Below are positions 55,414 through 64,000 of a DNA stretch of 64,000 nucleotides, one piece after another. How positions within the stretch are numbered: the stretch's first letter is position 1; each line of letters starts with the position of its first letter. The notes beneath the pieces were generated by a model, which did not search any database, was not told the DNA's origin, and saw only the letters and a list, made by a program, of their open reading frames with translations. The position numbers and the translations under genes are program-made. This DNA is from Cohnella ginsengisoli. GTDB lineage: Bacteria > Bacillota > Bacilli > Paenibacillales > Paenibacillaceae. The stretch is taken from assembly GCF_029525555.1 (NCBI RefSeq), contig NZ_JAPDHZ010000002.1, forward strand, positions 161,868 through 225,867. The letters are read 5' to 3'.

Positions 55414-57892
55414 TCAATGCGTCTGCGGCGGCAGCGGCTTGAGGAACGTCTCGACCAGCGGATCGGTCCGCTCGATCGCCCCCACGGTTCTGCCGGTGCC
55501 TCTCCGGTCTTCGAGCGGCGTGCTGTCGGAACGGAATTCGCCATAGGCGCCGCCGGCCGTCACGGTCACGATGCCGATGTCGTCCTTAACGTAGTACGCG
55601 GCGACGAGGCGGGTGCCATTCGGACGCACGCGCTTGCCTTCCTTGATCTCGAACGTCTGAATCCCCTTGCCGCCGCGACCCTGCGGCGGATAGTCGAGCA
55701 GCAGCGAGCGCTTCGCGAAACCGTAATCGGAGATGACGAGAATCTCGCCCTCGTCGCCCGACACGTGGAGGCCGTCGGTGACGGCATCGCCCTCGCGCAG
55801 CTGGATGCCGCGAACCCCGCCGGCGACGCGGCCCTGAAGGCTCACATCGGCCTCTTGGATCCGGATGCTGAGCCCCTGCTCCGTCACGAGCAAGATCTCC
55901 TGCGGCGAATCGCTGCGGAACGCAGAGCGGACCTCGTCGCCGTCCGCGACCTTTACGGCCGCGATCGCGGCGCTGCGGTTGGTCGCGTATTCGGCCATCA
56001 GCGTGCGCTTGACCTGGCCGCGCTTCGTGACGAACACGAGCGCGGGCCCCTGCTCGCCCTGGTCGGCCAGCGTCTTCCACTCGCCTGCTTTTACCGGGAT
56101 GACGGCCATGATCCGGTCATCCTTCGGCAGCGCGATGAGATTGACGATCGCGGTGCCGTTTTCCTTCCACTTAAACTCGGAGATCTGATGCACCGGCAGC
56201 TGGTAATACATCCCCTTCTGCGTGAACAGCAGCAGCGAATCCAGCGTGTTCAGCTGCAGGCTCCAGCGCAGCTGGTCGCCTTCCTTGAGCCCCGTGCTGC
56301 CGAGATCGCCGCCGGACCGCGTGAACGACAGCATGCTCGTGCGCTTCACGTAGCCGTGGCGCGACAGCGTCACTAGCACTTCCTCGGCCGGAACGGTCAC
56401 TTCGAGATTGACTTTGAGCTCTTCGACCTCGCCCTGAATAACGGATCTCCGATCGATGCCGAACTTGCCGCGGATCTCGCCGAGCTCGTCCTTGATGACG
56501 CCCATCAGCTTTTTGGGATTGTTCAGAATGCCGCGCAGCTGATTGATTTTTTTCATCGTTTCGGCGTGTTCCTTCTGGAGCGAGTTGATCTCCAGATTGG
56601 TCAGCCGGTACAGCTGCAGCGTCAAGATCGCATCGGCTTGCCGTTCGGAAAATTCGAACTTCGCGACAAGGTTGTTTTGCGCGTCCTGGCGGTTTTTCGA
56701 TGCCTTGATCGTGTCGATGACGGCGTCGAGCAGGTTCAAGGCCTTGACGAGTCCTTCGAGCACATGAGCCCGGTCTTCCGCCTTTTCGAGATCGTATTGC
56801 GTGCGGTGCGTGACGACCTCGCGCTGATGCGCGACATAGGCCTCGAGCATCGCCTTTACGCCGAGCTGGCGCGGCGCCTTGTTGACGATGGCGACCATGT
56901 TGAAATTATAAGCGACCTGCAGGTCGGTTTTTTTTGAGCAAATAGGCGAGAATGCCTTCGGCGTCCGCGTCCTTCTTCAGCTCGATGACGATGCGCATGC
57001 CGGCTCTTCCGCTCTCGTCGCGCACCTCCGCGATGCCTTCGACCTTCTTTTCCAGCCGAAGCTGGTCGATGCTGTTAACGAGCTTGGACTTGACGACCTG
57101 GTAAGGAATCTCGGTCACGACGATCTGCTGCTTGCCGCCCCGCATGTCCTCGATCGCCGTCTTGGACCGAACGTAGATGCGTCCTTTGCCGGTCTCGTAA
57201 GCTTCGCGAATGCCGTCCTCGCCCATGATCCGGCCCCCGGTCGGGAAGTCCGGTCCGCGCATGATTTTCATCAGGTCGCCGACCGTCATGTCGGGATTGT
57301 CGATGAGTGCGGTACAAGCGTCGATGACCTCGCGCAGGTTGTGCGGCGGAATCTCGGTGGCGAAGCCGGAGGAAATGCCGCTGACGCCGTTGACGAGCAG
57401 GTTCGGATAACGCGCCGGCAGCACGACCGGCTCCTTGGTCGTGTTGTCGAAATTGTCCTTGAAAAGGACCGTGCGTTTGTCGATGTCCCGCAGCAGCTCC
57501 ATCGCGATCGGCGACAGGCGCGCCTCGGTGTACCGCATCGCCGCCGGCGGATCGTCGTCCATCGAGCCCCAGTTGCCGTGGCCGTCGACGAGCGTATGAC
57601 CCATCTTCCAGGGCTGCGCCATGCGCACCATGCCGTCGTAGATCGAAGAGTCGCCGTGCGGGTGATAGTTGCCCATGACGTCGCCGACCGTCTTCGCGGA
57701 TTTGCGGTACGGTTTGTCCGGCGTATTGCCTGAGTCGAACATGGCATACAGAATCCGGCGTTGAACTGGCTTCAATCCGTCGCGGACGTCGGGAATCGCG
57801 CGGTCTTGAATAATATATTTGGAATAGCGTCCGAAGCGGTCGCCAACGACCTCCTCCAGAAACGCGGGCAAGAAGTTCTCGAGCAAGCTCAT
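55414..57892 (-). CDS. parC: DNA topoisomerase IV subunit A, frameshifted
   Basis: A restored 825-residue ParC. The N-terminal winged-helix breakage domain has [20 protein letters not shown], the quinolone region [20 protein letters not shown] and the catalytic tyrosine in [10 protein letters not shown]. The C-terminal beta-pinwheel follows. Segments such as RDIDKRTV and the parE partner point to ParC rather than GyrA. A run of eight T (56928-56935) shifts the frame after LAYLLKK; dropping one base joins [14 protein letters not shown]. The quinolone-hotspot serine is wild type. ATG 57892 is 16 bases after the parE stop. As an essential gene it is surely intact in the living cell. Confidence 0.95.
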
Positions 57893-57908
57893 AAAAGTCT
57901 CTCCGTTC

Positions 57909-59882
57909 TTATTCCTCGTATTCCGTGAAGTCGACGTTGTCGATGATCCAGCGCTTGCGCGGATCGACCTTGTCGCCCATCAGCGTGGACACGCGTCGCT
58001 CCGCCTTCGCGGCGTCCTCGATTTGCACTTGAAGCAGCGTGCGCGATTCCGGATTCATCGTCGTCTCCCACAGCTGCTCGGGGTTCATCTCCCCAAGCCC
58101 CTTGTACCGCTGCAGTTCGGCGCCTTTGCCGATTTCCTTGAGATAGTTCTGCAGCTGTTCGTCGGTCCAGGCATAACGCACGGTCTCGAGCTTCCCCGAC
58201 TTGCGCGTAAGCTTGTAGAGCGGCGGCTGCGCGATGAACACCTTGCCCGCGTCGATCAGCGGCTTCATGTACCGGTAGAAAAACGTCAGGAGCAGCACTT
58301 GAATGTGAGCGCCGTCCGTATCGGCATCGGTCATGATGATGATCTTGGAATAGTTGCATTCCTCGACGTCGAATTCGGGGCCGACGCCGGCGCCCGTCGC
58401 CGCGATGATCGCCTTGTATTCCTCGTTCTTCAGGATGTCGATCAGCTTGGCCTTCTCCGGGTTCATCGGCTTGCCCTTGAGCGGCAGGATCGCCTGATAC
58501 TTGGAATCCCGTCCCTGCTTGGCCGAGCCGCCGGCTGAATCGCCCTCGACGATGAACAGCTCGTTGCGCGTGTAATCCTTGGACTGCGCCGGCGACAGCT
58601 TGCCGCCGAGACTCGCGCTCTCGCTGCGTTTCTTGCCGCTGCGAATCTCCTCGCGCGCCTTGCGGGCCGCTTCGCGCGCCTTCGACGCCTGCACCGACTT
58701 GCGGATAAGCTGCTGGCCGACCTGCGGATTCTCCTCGAGGAACACGGCCATCTTCTCCGCCACGACGGCGTCGACCGCGCTCCGCGCGGAGGCGCTGCCG
58801 AGCTGGTCCTTGGTCTGCCCGACGAACTCGACGTCCGACATCTTGATGTTGATGACGGCCATCATGCCTTCGCGCAGATCGCTGCCCTCCAGGTTCTTTT
58901 CCTTCTCCTTGAGCTGGCCGATCTTGCGGGCGTATTCGTTCATGACGCGCGTATAGGCCGTTTTGAAACCGGTCTCGTGCGTGCCGCCTCCGCGCGTCGG
59001 AATCGCGTTGACGAAGGATGCGATCGTCTCTGTGTAACCGTCGTTGTACTGCAACGCCACCTCGACTTCGATATCGTCGCGTTCGGCGGTGAAGTGCACG
59101 ACGTCGTGCAGCACCGTTTTTTCCTCGTTCAGGAACTGGACGAATTGCTTCGCGCCGCCCTCGTAGTGAAATACGTCCTCCTTGCCCGAGCGCTGGTCCT
59201 TGACCGTCACCTTGAGGCCGGAGTTCAGGAACGCGATCTCCTGCAACCGTTCGGACAGCGTGTCGTAGTTAATCGAGACATTGCCGTGGAAAACCTTCGG
59301 ATCCGGCTTGAACGTCACTTTCGTGCCGGTCTTGTTCGTATTGCCGAGCACCTCGAGGCCCGTGACCGGCTCGCCTACGTGCTCCCTGCCGTCCTTGTCG
59401 ACCCAAGTCTCGAAGCGCATCCGGTGCGTCTTGCCTTCGCGGTAGATCTCGACCTCGAGCCACTGCGACAAGGCGTTGGTGACAGAAGCGCCGACGCCGT
59501 GCAGGCCGCCCGACTTCTTGTAGCCGCCGCCGCCGAACTTGCCTCCTGCATGCAAAATCGTAAAAACGACCTGCGGCGTCGGCACGCCAGTCTTGTGAAG
59601 GCCGGTCGGTATGCCGCGGCCGTTGTCCTGCACGGTGACGGAGTTGTCGCCGTGAATGGTCACGTCGATCCGCGAGCAATGCTTGGCCAGATGCTCGTCG
59701 ACCGCGTTGTCCACGATCTCCCAAACGAGGTGATGCAAGCCCGAAGAGGTAGTGCTGCCGATATACATGCCGGGCCGCTTGCGGACGGCGGTCAGTCCTT
59801 CTAGCACCTGTATGTCGTCCGCTCCGTATGTCGTACCCGCCTGCGCCGCGCTCTCCGCATACAGGTCTGTTTGTTCGGTCAC
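57909..59882 (-). CDS. parE: DNA topoisomerase IV subunit B
   Basis: A 657-residue type IIA topoisomerase ATPase subunit. GHKL motifs are [23 protein letters not shown] and [14 protein letters not shown]. The TOPRIM domain holds [19 protein letters not shown] and [14 protein letters not shown]. The C-terminal signature is [20 protein letters not shown]. The start is GTG 59882 with GGGGGG upstream; an earlier ATG at 59915 is less likely. First gene of the parE-parC operon that decatenates chromosomes. GyrB is ruled out by neighbourhood and by the ParE-type segment after TOPRIM. Confidence 0.95.
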   Translation of the reverse strand: MTEQTDLYAESAAQAGTTYGADDIQVLEGLTAVRKRPGMYIGSTTSSGLHHLVWEIVDNAVDEHLAKHCSRIDVTIHGDNSVTVQDNGRGIPTGLHKTGVPTPQVVFTILHAGGKFGGGGYKKSGGLHGVGASVTNALSQWLEVEIYREGKTHRMRFETWVDKDGREHVGEPVTGLEVLGNTNKTGTKVTFKPDPKVFHGNVSINYDTLSERLQEIAFLNSGLKVTVKDQRSGKEDVFHYEGGAKQFVQFLNEEKTVLHDVVHFTAERDDIEVEVALQYNDGYTETIASFVNAIPTRGGGTHETGFKTAYTRVMNEYARKIGQLKEKEKNLEGSDLREGMMAVINIKMSDVEFVGQTKDQLGSASARSAVDAVVAEKMAVFLEENPQVGQQLIRKSVQASKAREAARKAREEIRSGKKRSESASLGGKLSPAQSKDYTRNELFIVEGDSAGGSAKQGRDSKYQAILPLKGKPMNPEKAKLIDILKNEEYKAIIAATGAGVGPEFDVEECNYSKIIIMTDADTDGAHIQVLLLTFFYRYMKPLIDAGKVFIAQPPLYKLTRKSGKLETVRYAWTDEQLQNYLKEIGKGAELQRYKGLGEMNPEQLWETTMNPESRTLLQVQIEDAAKAERRVSTLMGDKVDPRKRWIIDNVDFTEYEE

Positions 59883-59993
59883 GAATGATCCCCCCTTGCT
59901 GCTTCTAGCGTCCATCAGGGACGCGCCTTCCGTTCATTTTAAGCTAAAAGGCAGAAAATGCACAAGGCGTCCGTAACGTAATGATGCCCCGCA

Positions 59994-60029
59994 AATAAAA
60001 ATAACCGCCTGCGCGATGCAGAAACGGTC
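59994..60029 (-). terminator. Probable terminator after the coiled-coil gene
   Basis: On the minus strand ACCG-tt-TCTGC and GCGCAG-gc-GGT pair imperfectly and are followed by TATTTTTATTT. It would end the SGNH-ABC-coiled-coil transcript upstream of parE. Confidence 0.5.
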
Positions 60030-60065
60030 ATGTATGCTGACGTTTAGAGTGTAACCGGACTCGCG

Positions 60066-60342
60066 CTAACTGGCAACGACGATTTTTTTTGAGCAGCCTG
60101 ATATCCGTCGTATGCCCGGCCACCGTTGAGGCAAGATCGTTAAACGCCACCTCGTGCTCGGTGCTCTTCGCGACTTGCTCGAATGCTGCATCCAGCTTCG
60201 TCTCGATGCGGTCTGCTTTGTGCTCGACTCGATCTAAGCGCAGTTCAACCTGATCCACCTTTTGCTCGACGCTTTCCAGCCGATAATAGCATGGACAAGA
60301 ACGGCGCCGAACCCACTTAAACCTTCCAATCGGAATGGACAT
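60066..60342 (-). CDS. Small coiled-coil protein, frameshifted; possible gene remnant
   Basis: The clear part is a heptad coiled coil of about 65 residues (RLESVEQKVDQVELRLDRVE, then HKADRIETKLDAAFEQVAKS) with repeated V-x-x-K/L-x-x-R heptads, similar to phage-tail-fibre-like or CoiA-adjacent small proteins seen in Firmicutes. A run of eight T at 60083-60090 breaks the end; dropping one base gives DIRLLKKIVVAS and a TAG at 60066. The N-terminus is uncertain. ATG 60342 gives 91 residues, but residues 1-18 look non-native (many Arg/Cys), so the true start may have been lost. Low confidence as a functional gene. Confidence 0.45.
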
Positions 60343-60362
60343 TTGGAAAATCCATCCATGCA

Positions 60363-61349
60363 CTACGCCAATATGTCCTGCCTCGTAAAGACGGCGAACG
60401 ATACCCCGATCGCGGCCAGCGACCATATGGCCAGCACGGCCAAGGAGAATCCGAGCGTCATGCCTTCGATCGGCGGCGGCGAGCCCTGCAAGTATACGGA
60501 CAGGTCGAGATTGACGTTAAACAAATACTTGGCGCTGTGCCAGGACGAAGCCATGTTGGCGAGGATCGAACCGGAGATGACCGCGGCCATCATCGTGACG
60601 AGACTCGCCGCCGTGCTGCGGACGAGCACGGACACCATGAAGGCGATGACCGCTACCGTCATCGCGGAAAACCAGACGAGGCCGAGCTGCATGAGCATAT
60701 AAGCCCCCTGCGTTATCGCGTGCACGCCCGTCGTGTCCATATCAGAGCCGTTCAGCCTGAAGCCGACGAAAACGGGCTCGCGCCAGCCGCCGTACCCGAA
60801 GACGAGGCCCGATACGAGATAGCTGACGGCGGCCGTGGTTACGAGAATCAAGGAGACGTACATCGTGAGCGTAACCAGCTTGGATGCTAAAATGCGCCAG
60901 CGGCGTACGGGCCGGGTCAACAGCATCTTGATCGTGCCGCCCGACCGCTCGGAGGAGACGATATCCGAAGCGACGGCGAGCACCATGAGCGGGATGAACA
61001 AGCCAACGGCATTTTGCAAAAATGTGTTGGTGAATCGAACCGCGTTCGGCGTGTTCGGATTGACGTCCCGGTCGAGGTAATATTGGAGCTGCTGCACGAG
61101 CGCGACCCGCCACTTTTTCCATTCCTCGGGAATCCGGTCGCTCGTGAGCGCGTTCGTGTTGTCGGCGATGCGCTGCCGCAGCTCCGCCCGCCAATCTTCG
61201 TACTTGCCCTGGCTGCTTTGCGCGATTTTCATCTGCGCGTACACGAATACCGGTACGAGCGCGAGCAAGATAAGAACGATGACGGCGAACCGCTTTTTCT
61301 TCCATACTTTGACCGTTTCGTTGCGGATCAGCTCAAGATCCCGACGCAT
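60363..61349 (-). CDS. ABC-2 type transporter permease
   Basis: A 328-residue membrane subunit with six predicted helices. The first follows the basic ELIRNETVKVWKKKRF. A periplasmic loop of about 90 residues comes next, then LFIPLMVLAVASDIVSSERS with the ABC-2 signature GTIKMLLTRPVRRWRIL, and four more helices. It resembles YhaP/NatB-like or bacitracin/lantibiotic-type exporters. Its start overlaps the ATPase gene by 17 bases, so they form one transporter. Exported substrate is unknown. Confidence 0.9.
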   Translation of the reverse strand: MRRDLELIRNETVKVWKKKRFAVIVLILLALVPVFVYAQMKIAQSSQGKYEDWRAELRQRIADNTNALTSDRIPEEWKKWRVALVQQLQYYLDRDVNPNTPNAVRFTNTFLQNAVGLFIPLMVLAVASDIVSSERSGGTIKMLLTRPVRRWRILASKLVTLTMYVSLILVTTAAVSYLVSGLVFGYGGWREPVFVGFRLNGSDMDTTGVHAITQGAYMLMQLGLVWFSAMTVAVIAFMVSVLVRSTAASLVTMMAAVISGSILANMASSWHSAKYLFNVNLDLSVYLQGSPPPIEGMTLGFSLAVLAIWSLAAIGVSFAVFTRQDILA

Positions 61350-62391
61350 CGCGCCCGCCCCCCGTCAGACTGAGAAATAAAGACTCCAGCGTCGGCACGA
61401 CGCGCTGCACCGCGAGCACGCCGACGCCGGCCGCCGCGCAGCGGGCGACGACGGCCGGAATATCGGCCTGGCTTACTCGCGTAGGTATGGCACCGGGCAG
61501 CGCAAGCAGGACGGATTCGTCCAGCAGCGCGCGGTCTTGGTCCGCGACGTCGACGCGCGGATCGTCCGACAGCAGCCGCCGGCCCGCCTCGGGATCCTCG
61601 AAAAGCCACAGCGTGTGCGCCTCCGCCTGGGCGATCATCTCGTGCACGTCGCCCACCGCGATTACCCGTCCGCCGTCGATGATGGCGACGCGGTCGCACA
61701 GGAGCTGAATCTCGCTCAGCAGATGGCTGGACACGAACACGCTCATCCCTTCTGCGGCCAACTCGGCGATAAAGGCGCGCAGCTCCTTAATGCCCTTCGG
61801 GTCGAGTCCGTTGGTCGGCTCGTCCAGGATGAGCAGCTTAGGCGCGCCGAGCAGCGCCTGCGCGATGCCGAGCCGCTGCCGCATGCCGAGCGAATACGTC
61901 TTGACCTTGTCGTGAATGCGCGCGTCCAGCCGCACGATCCGGGCCACCTCTTCGATGCGCGTGTCGCCGATGCCTTCCTGCATGCGCGCGAACAGATCGA
62001 GATTTTCCCAGCCGGTCATATAGCCGTACATTTCCGGATTTTCGACGATGCAGCCGACGTGCCGAAGAGCCCGCTCGGGATGCTTGTTCACGTCCTCGCC
62101 GCATACGAACACGCGTCCCGACGTCGGCTTGATCAGATCGACGAGCATGCGGATCGTCGTCGTCTTGCCCGAGCCGTTAGGACCCAGGAATCCGTAGATC
62201 TCCCCGGCGCGAACGTCGAAGGAGATGTCGTCGATGATCTTGCGTCCCCGAATCGACTTCGACAGATGCTCGACGGAGAGCACGGGCGGCTCAAGCCGCG
62301 AGCGATTCGCGCGATTCGCGCGTTCCCGTTCCGTTTCAGACGAATTCGAAGCTTTGTCGCTTATGTCCCGGGCCTTCACGTCCGTCTGCAT
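61333..62391 (-). CDS. ABC transporter ATP-binding protein
   Basis: A 352-residue ATPase. Walker A is GFLGPNGSGKTTTIRML, the signature is TYSLGMRQRLGIAQAL, Walker B is LLILDEPTNGLDPKG and the switch His is in VFVSSHLLSE. The N-terminal 35 residues are polar and variable; the last 100 residues form the small accessory domain typical of drug and antimicrobial-peptide exporters (CcmA/BcrA-like). Overlaps the permease gene by 17 bases and follows the SGNH hydrolase gene by 18 bases. Confidence 0.93.
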   Translation of the reverse strand: MQTDVKARDISDKASNSSETERERANRANRSRLEPPVLSVEHLSKSIRGRKIIDDISFDVRAGEIYGFLGPNGSGKTTTIRMLVDLIKPTSGRVFVCGEDVNKHPERALRHVGCIVENPEMYGYMTGWENLDLFARMQEGIGDTRIEEVARIVRLDARIHDKVKTYSLGMRQRLGIAQALLGAPKLLILDEPTNGLDPKGIKELRAFIAELAAEGMSVFVSSHLLSEIQLLCDRVAIIDGGRVIAVGDVHEMIAQAEAHTLWLFEDPEAGRRLLSDDPRVDVADQDRALLDESVLLALPGAIPTRVSQADIPAVVARCAAAGVGVLAVQRVVPTLESLFLSLTGGGRDASGS

Positions 62392-62409
62392 ACCTTTGCC
62401 CCCTTCAAA

Positions 62410-63234
62410 CTAATTAAGCGCCTGCGCCACGCGTACCGCGATGCGGGCATAGCCCGCCTCGTTCGGGTGGAAATGGTCCGATGACAAATACCGCGCCGAC
62501 TGCGACTGGAACAAATCGACCGTCGGAACGACGACGATGTTGCCGTCGGCTTCGGCGAGATGTGCTGCATATCCGTTCCAGTCCGCTAAAATGGACGCGA
62601 TCGGCGCCCGCAGTTGCGCGAGCTCGTAGAACGGGTTGTACAGCGAGACATAGGCGATCCGAACGGACGGATTAAGCGCGCGAAGCTTCGTAAATACGGC
62701 CTTGAGCCGCTCCTCGGTCGCCGGCAAACGCCGCTCCGCCAGGTCGGGATCGACGCCGCCGCCTTCCGCGATCGAGCCACCGGCTTGCTGCGAGGAGCGG
62801 AATAAATCGTTGCCTCCGATCGTGAGCAGGACCAGATCGGCGCCGGCAACCGCATCCTGCATCGCTTTGCCGTCAAGCTTATCGTCCAGTTCGGCGGCTT
62901 CAAGACCGCTGACCGCGAGATTGCCGTTCAGCCTGACCGGCTTGCCCAGCGATTCGGAAAGCTGCGCGAGACTGTCCTCCACGTAGCCTTTGCCCGCGAC
63001 ATCGCCGACGCCGCGCGTGAGCGAATCGCCGATCGCGATCGCCTTGATCTCCGGCAGGCTCGTCCATTGGCTGCCCTGCTGCGGCGCCGCCTGCGTCGGC
63101 GAAGGAAGCACCAGCCCCGGGGAAGGCGCCCACGTATCCTTCAGCGCCCAGCCGAATCCAAGCAGCAGCAGCGCCGTACACAGCAGGCATACCGTGCCCA
63201 ATACCGGCCAGAGCCGGTCTTTTCTCCTTTTCAA
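62410..63234 (-). CDS. SGNH/GDSL-type hydrolase, membrane-anchored
   Basis: A 274-residue esterase-like protein. An N-terminal transmembrane anchor (VLGTVCLLCTALLLLGFGWA) is followed by a linker and the SGNH domain: block I IAIGDSLTRGVGD (Ser), block II NLAVSG, block III TIGGNDLF (Asn), block V SSDHFHPNEAGY (Asp-His). It would act outside the membrane on lipids, acyl groups or wall polymers. It resembles Bacillus YpmR. It heads the ABC exporter operon, suggesting envelope modification. Confidence 0.9.
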   Translation of the reverse strand: MKRRKDRLWPVLGTVCLLCTALLLLGFGWALKDTWAPSPGLVLPSPTQAAPQQGSQWTSLPEIKAIAIGDSLTRGVGDVAGKGYVEDSLAQLSESLGKPVRLNGNLAVSGLEAAELDDKLDGKAMQDAVAGADLVLLTIGGNDLFRSSQQAGGSIAEGGGVDPDLAERRLPATEERLKAVFTKLRALNPSVRIAYVSLYNPFYELAQLRAPIASILADWNGYAAHLAEADGNIVVVPTVDLFQSQSARYLSSDHFHPNEAGYARIAVRVAQALN

Positions 63235-63380
63235 GCCTCCCCCTCCTCTCCGTAACGCCGTTGCCGTCCAGCGGCTTTTCGCGGCTTTTCCGTTTCCCTC
63301 AATTTACCGAATCGGAACCGGTTTTTCAAATCGGGGCGCGATGCGGCGCCCTCTCCAATGCCCGCCAGCCCGCATACGCG

Positions 63381-63410
63381 AAAAGCTCCCGCCCGATACC
63401 CGGACGGGAG
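63381..63410 (-). terminator. Terminator of the ABC exporter gene
   Basis: CTCCCG and CGGGAG pair, with an inner CCGG match, and are followed by CTTTT on the minus strand, 18 bases past the stop. Confidence 0.65.
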
Positions 63411-63427
63411 TGCTGCCTTATTCGCCG

Positions 63428-64000
63428 CTAAGCCGACAAAAACCGGTACTGCGCTTCGATCAGATTGCGGTAATGTCCCGGCCTGCGCATGAGCTCGTCA
63501 TGGTTGCCCCGGTCGACGATGACGCCATGGTCGAGCACGAGTATAAGGTCTGCGTGGCGGATCGTAGACAGCCGGTGAGCGACGATAAACGAAGTGCGGT
63601 GCTCGAGCAGCGTGCCGAGCGCTTCCTGGATGCGGACCTCGGTCTCGGTGTCGATGCTGGCGGTCGCCTCGTCCATGATAAGAATGCGCGGGTCAGCCAG
63701 CAGCGCCCGCGCGAAGGACAGCAGCTGGCGCTGTCCCATCGACAGCGCGGTACCTCGCTCCTGTACCTGCGTATCGTAGCCGTCCGGCAGCTTGACGATA
63801 AAGTCGTGCGCGCGCACCGACCGCGCGGCCGCTTCGACCTCGGCGTTGGTCGCGTCGGGCCGGCCGTATCGGATATTGTCGCGGATCGAACCGGAAAAGA
63901 TAAACGTATCCTGCATGACGATGCCGATCTGCCTGCGCAAGCTGTCCAGCGTCGCGTCGCGGACGTCCGTGCCGTCGATGAGCACGCGACCTGCGGTGAC
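63428..64000 (-). CDS. ABC exporter (multidrug/lipid type), C-terminal fragment
   Basis: The 3' end of an ABC exporter half-transporter; the gene begins beyond the right edge. It covers the Q loop (IGIVMQDTFIFSGSI), signature LSMGQRQLLSFARALL, Walker B ILIMDEATASIDTETE and switch His (FIVAHRLSTIRHADLI). The sequence is typical of MsbA/YfiB-YheHI-like exporters with a fused membrane domain, which is off-window. No substrate can be inferred. Confidence 0.92.
   Translation of the reverse strand, partial: VTAGRVLIDGTDVRDATLDSLRRQIGIVMQDTFIFSGSIRDNIRYGRPDATNAEVEAAARSVRAHDFIVKLPDGYDTQVQERGTALSMGQRQLLSFARALLADPRILIMDEATASIDTETEVRIQEALGTLLEHRTSFIVAHRLSTIRHADLILVLDHGVIVDRGNHDELMRRPGHYRNLIEAQYRFLSA

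Noticed and set aside
55414..59882. Annotation as gyrB-gyrA
   Set aside because: The segment after the TOPRIM motif, the RDIDKRTV region and the location away from dnaA/recF-type genes fit ParE-ParC better.
1..64000. CRISPR arrays, tRNA/rRNA genes, prophage or insertion sequences
   Set aside because: No regularly spaced repeats, cloverleaf or rRNA sequence, transposase or phage structural gene was seen on either strand.

Overview
The window is about 64 kb of a GC-rich, spore-forming Firmicute, most likely family Paenibacillaceae (Cohnella or Paenibacillus). Three things point there. Sporulation genes are present (cotE, spoVK). The gene order matches the Bacillus chromosome: cotE-mutS-mutL, miaA-hfq, spoVK-hflX-ynbB-glnR-glnA, and lexA divergent from yneA-ynzC. 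Protein sequences are Bacillus-like but codon use is strongly G/C-ending. I saw no rRNA, tRNA, prophage, insertion sequence or CRISPR array. The content is mostly core chromosome.

Layout. 1-7243 (minus strand): a packed DNA-repair run, mrfA-mrfB-HAD-fpg-nfo, followed by a cyclic-phosphate receiver protein, a thioredoxin-like protein and the start of an ABC ATPase. 7644-11809: metH, divergent from acireductone dioxygenase. 11871-15052: a HAD hydrolase, a membrane protein and the SOS locus ynzC-yneA/lexA with five LexA boxes. 15067-26723 (minus): glnA-glnR-ynbB-hflX-spoVK, then YdcF, DUF402 and GNAT genes, a class A penicillin-binding protein, hfq and miaA. 26720-36649 (minus): an RsmJ-like methyltransferase, mutL, an S41 protease, mutS, an amidoligase-like gene and cotE. 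36769-55275: mixed metabolic, envelope and regulatory genes, including an aromatic acid exporter, PhyH dioxygenase/AraC, M32 carboxypeptidase, carbonic anhydrase, an MHYT-PAS-GGDEF-EAL protein, Fur, a 7TM sensor kinase divergent from its response regulator, an MBL-fold hydrolase and MarR. 55414-59882: parE-parC (topoisomerase IV). 60066-64000: an ABC-2 exporter, an SGNH hydrolase and the end of an ABC exporter.

The most important point for any reader is frame integrity. Fifteen genes, including parC, mutL, hflX, fur and the penicillin-binding protein, are broken by single-base indels. I count 18 events: 16 are +1, nearly all in homopolymer runs, and 2 are -1. In each case a one-base correction restores a family-typical protein and often a sensible stop codon. 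I read this as sequencing or assembly error, and coordinates below are for the restored genes. The best biological leads are a LexA-like box inside the mrfAB promoter, the dense LexA array between lexA and yneA, the unusual tail of the repair operon, and an amidoligase-like gene inserted between cotE and mutS. I did not find a clear novel defence or mobile system.
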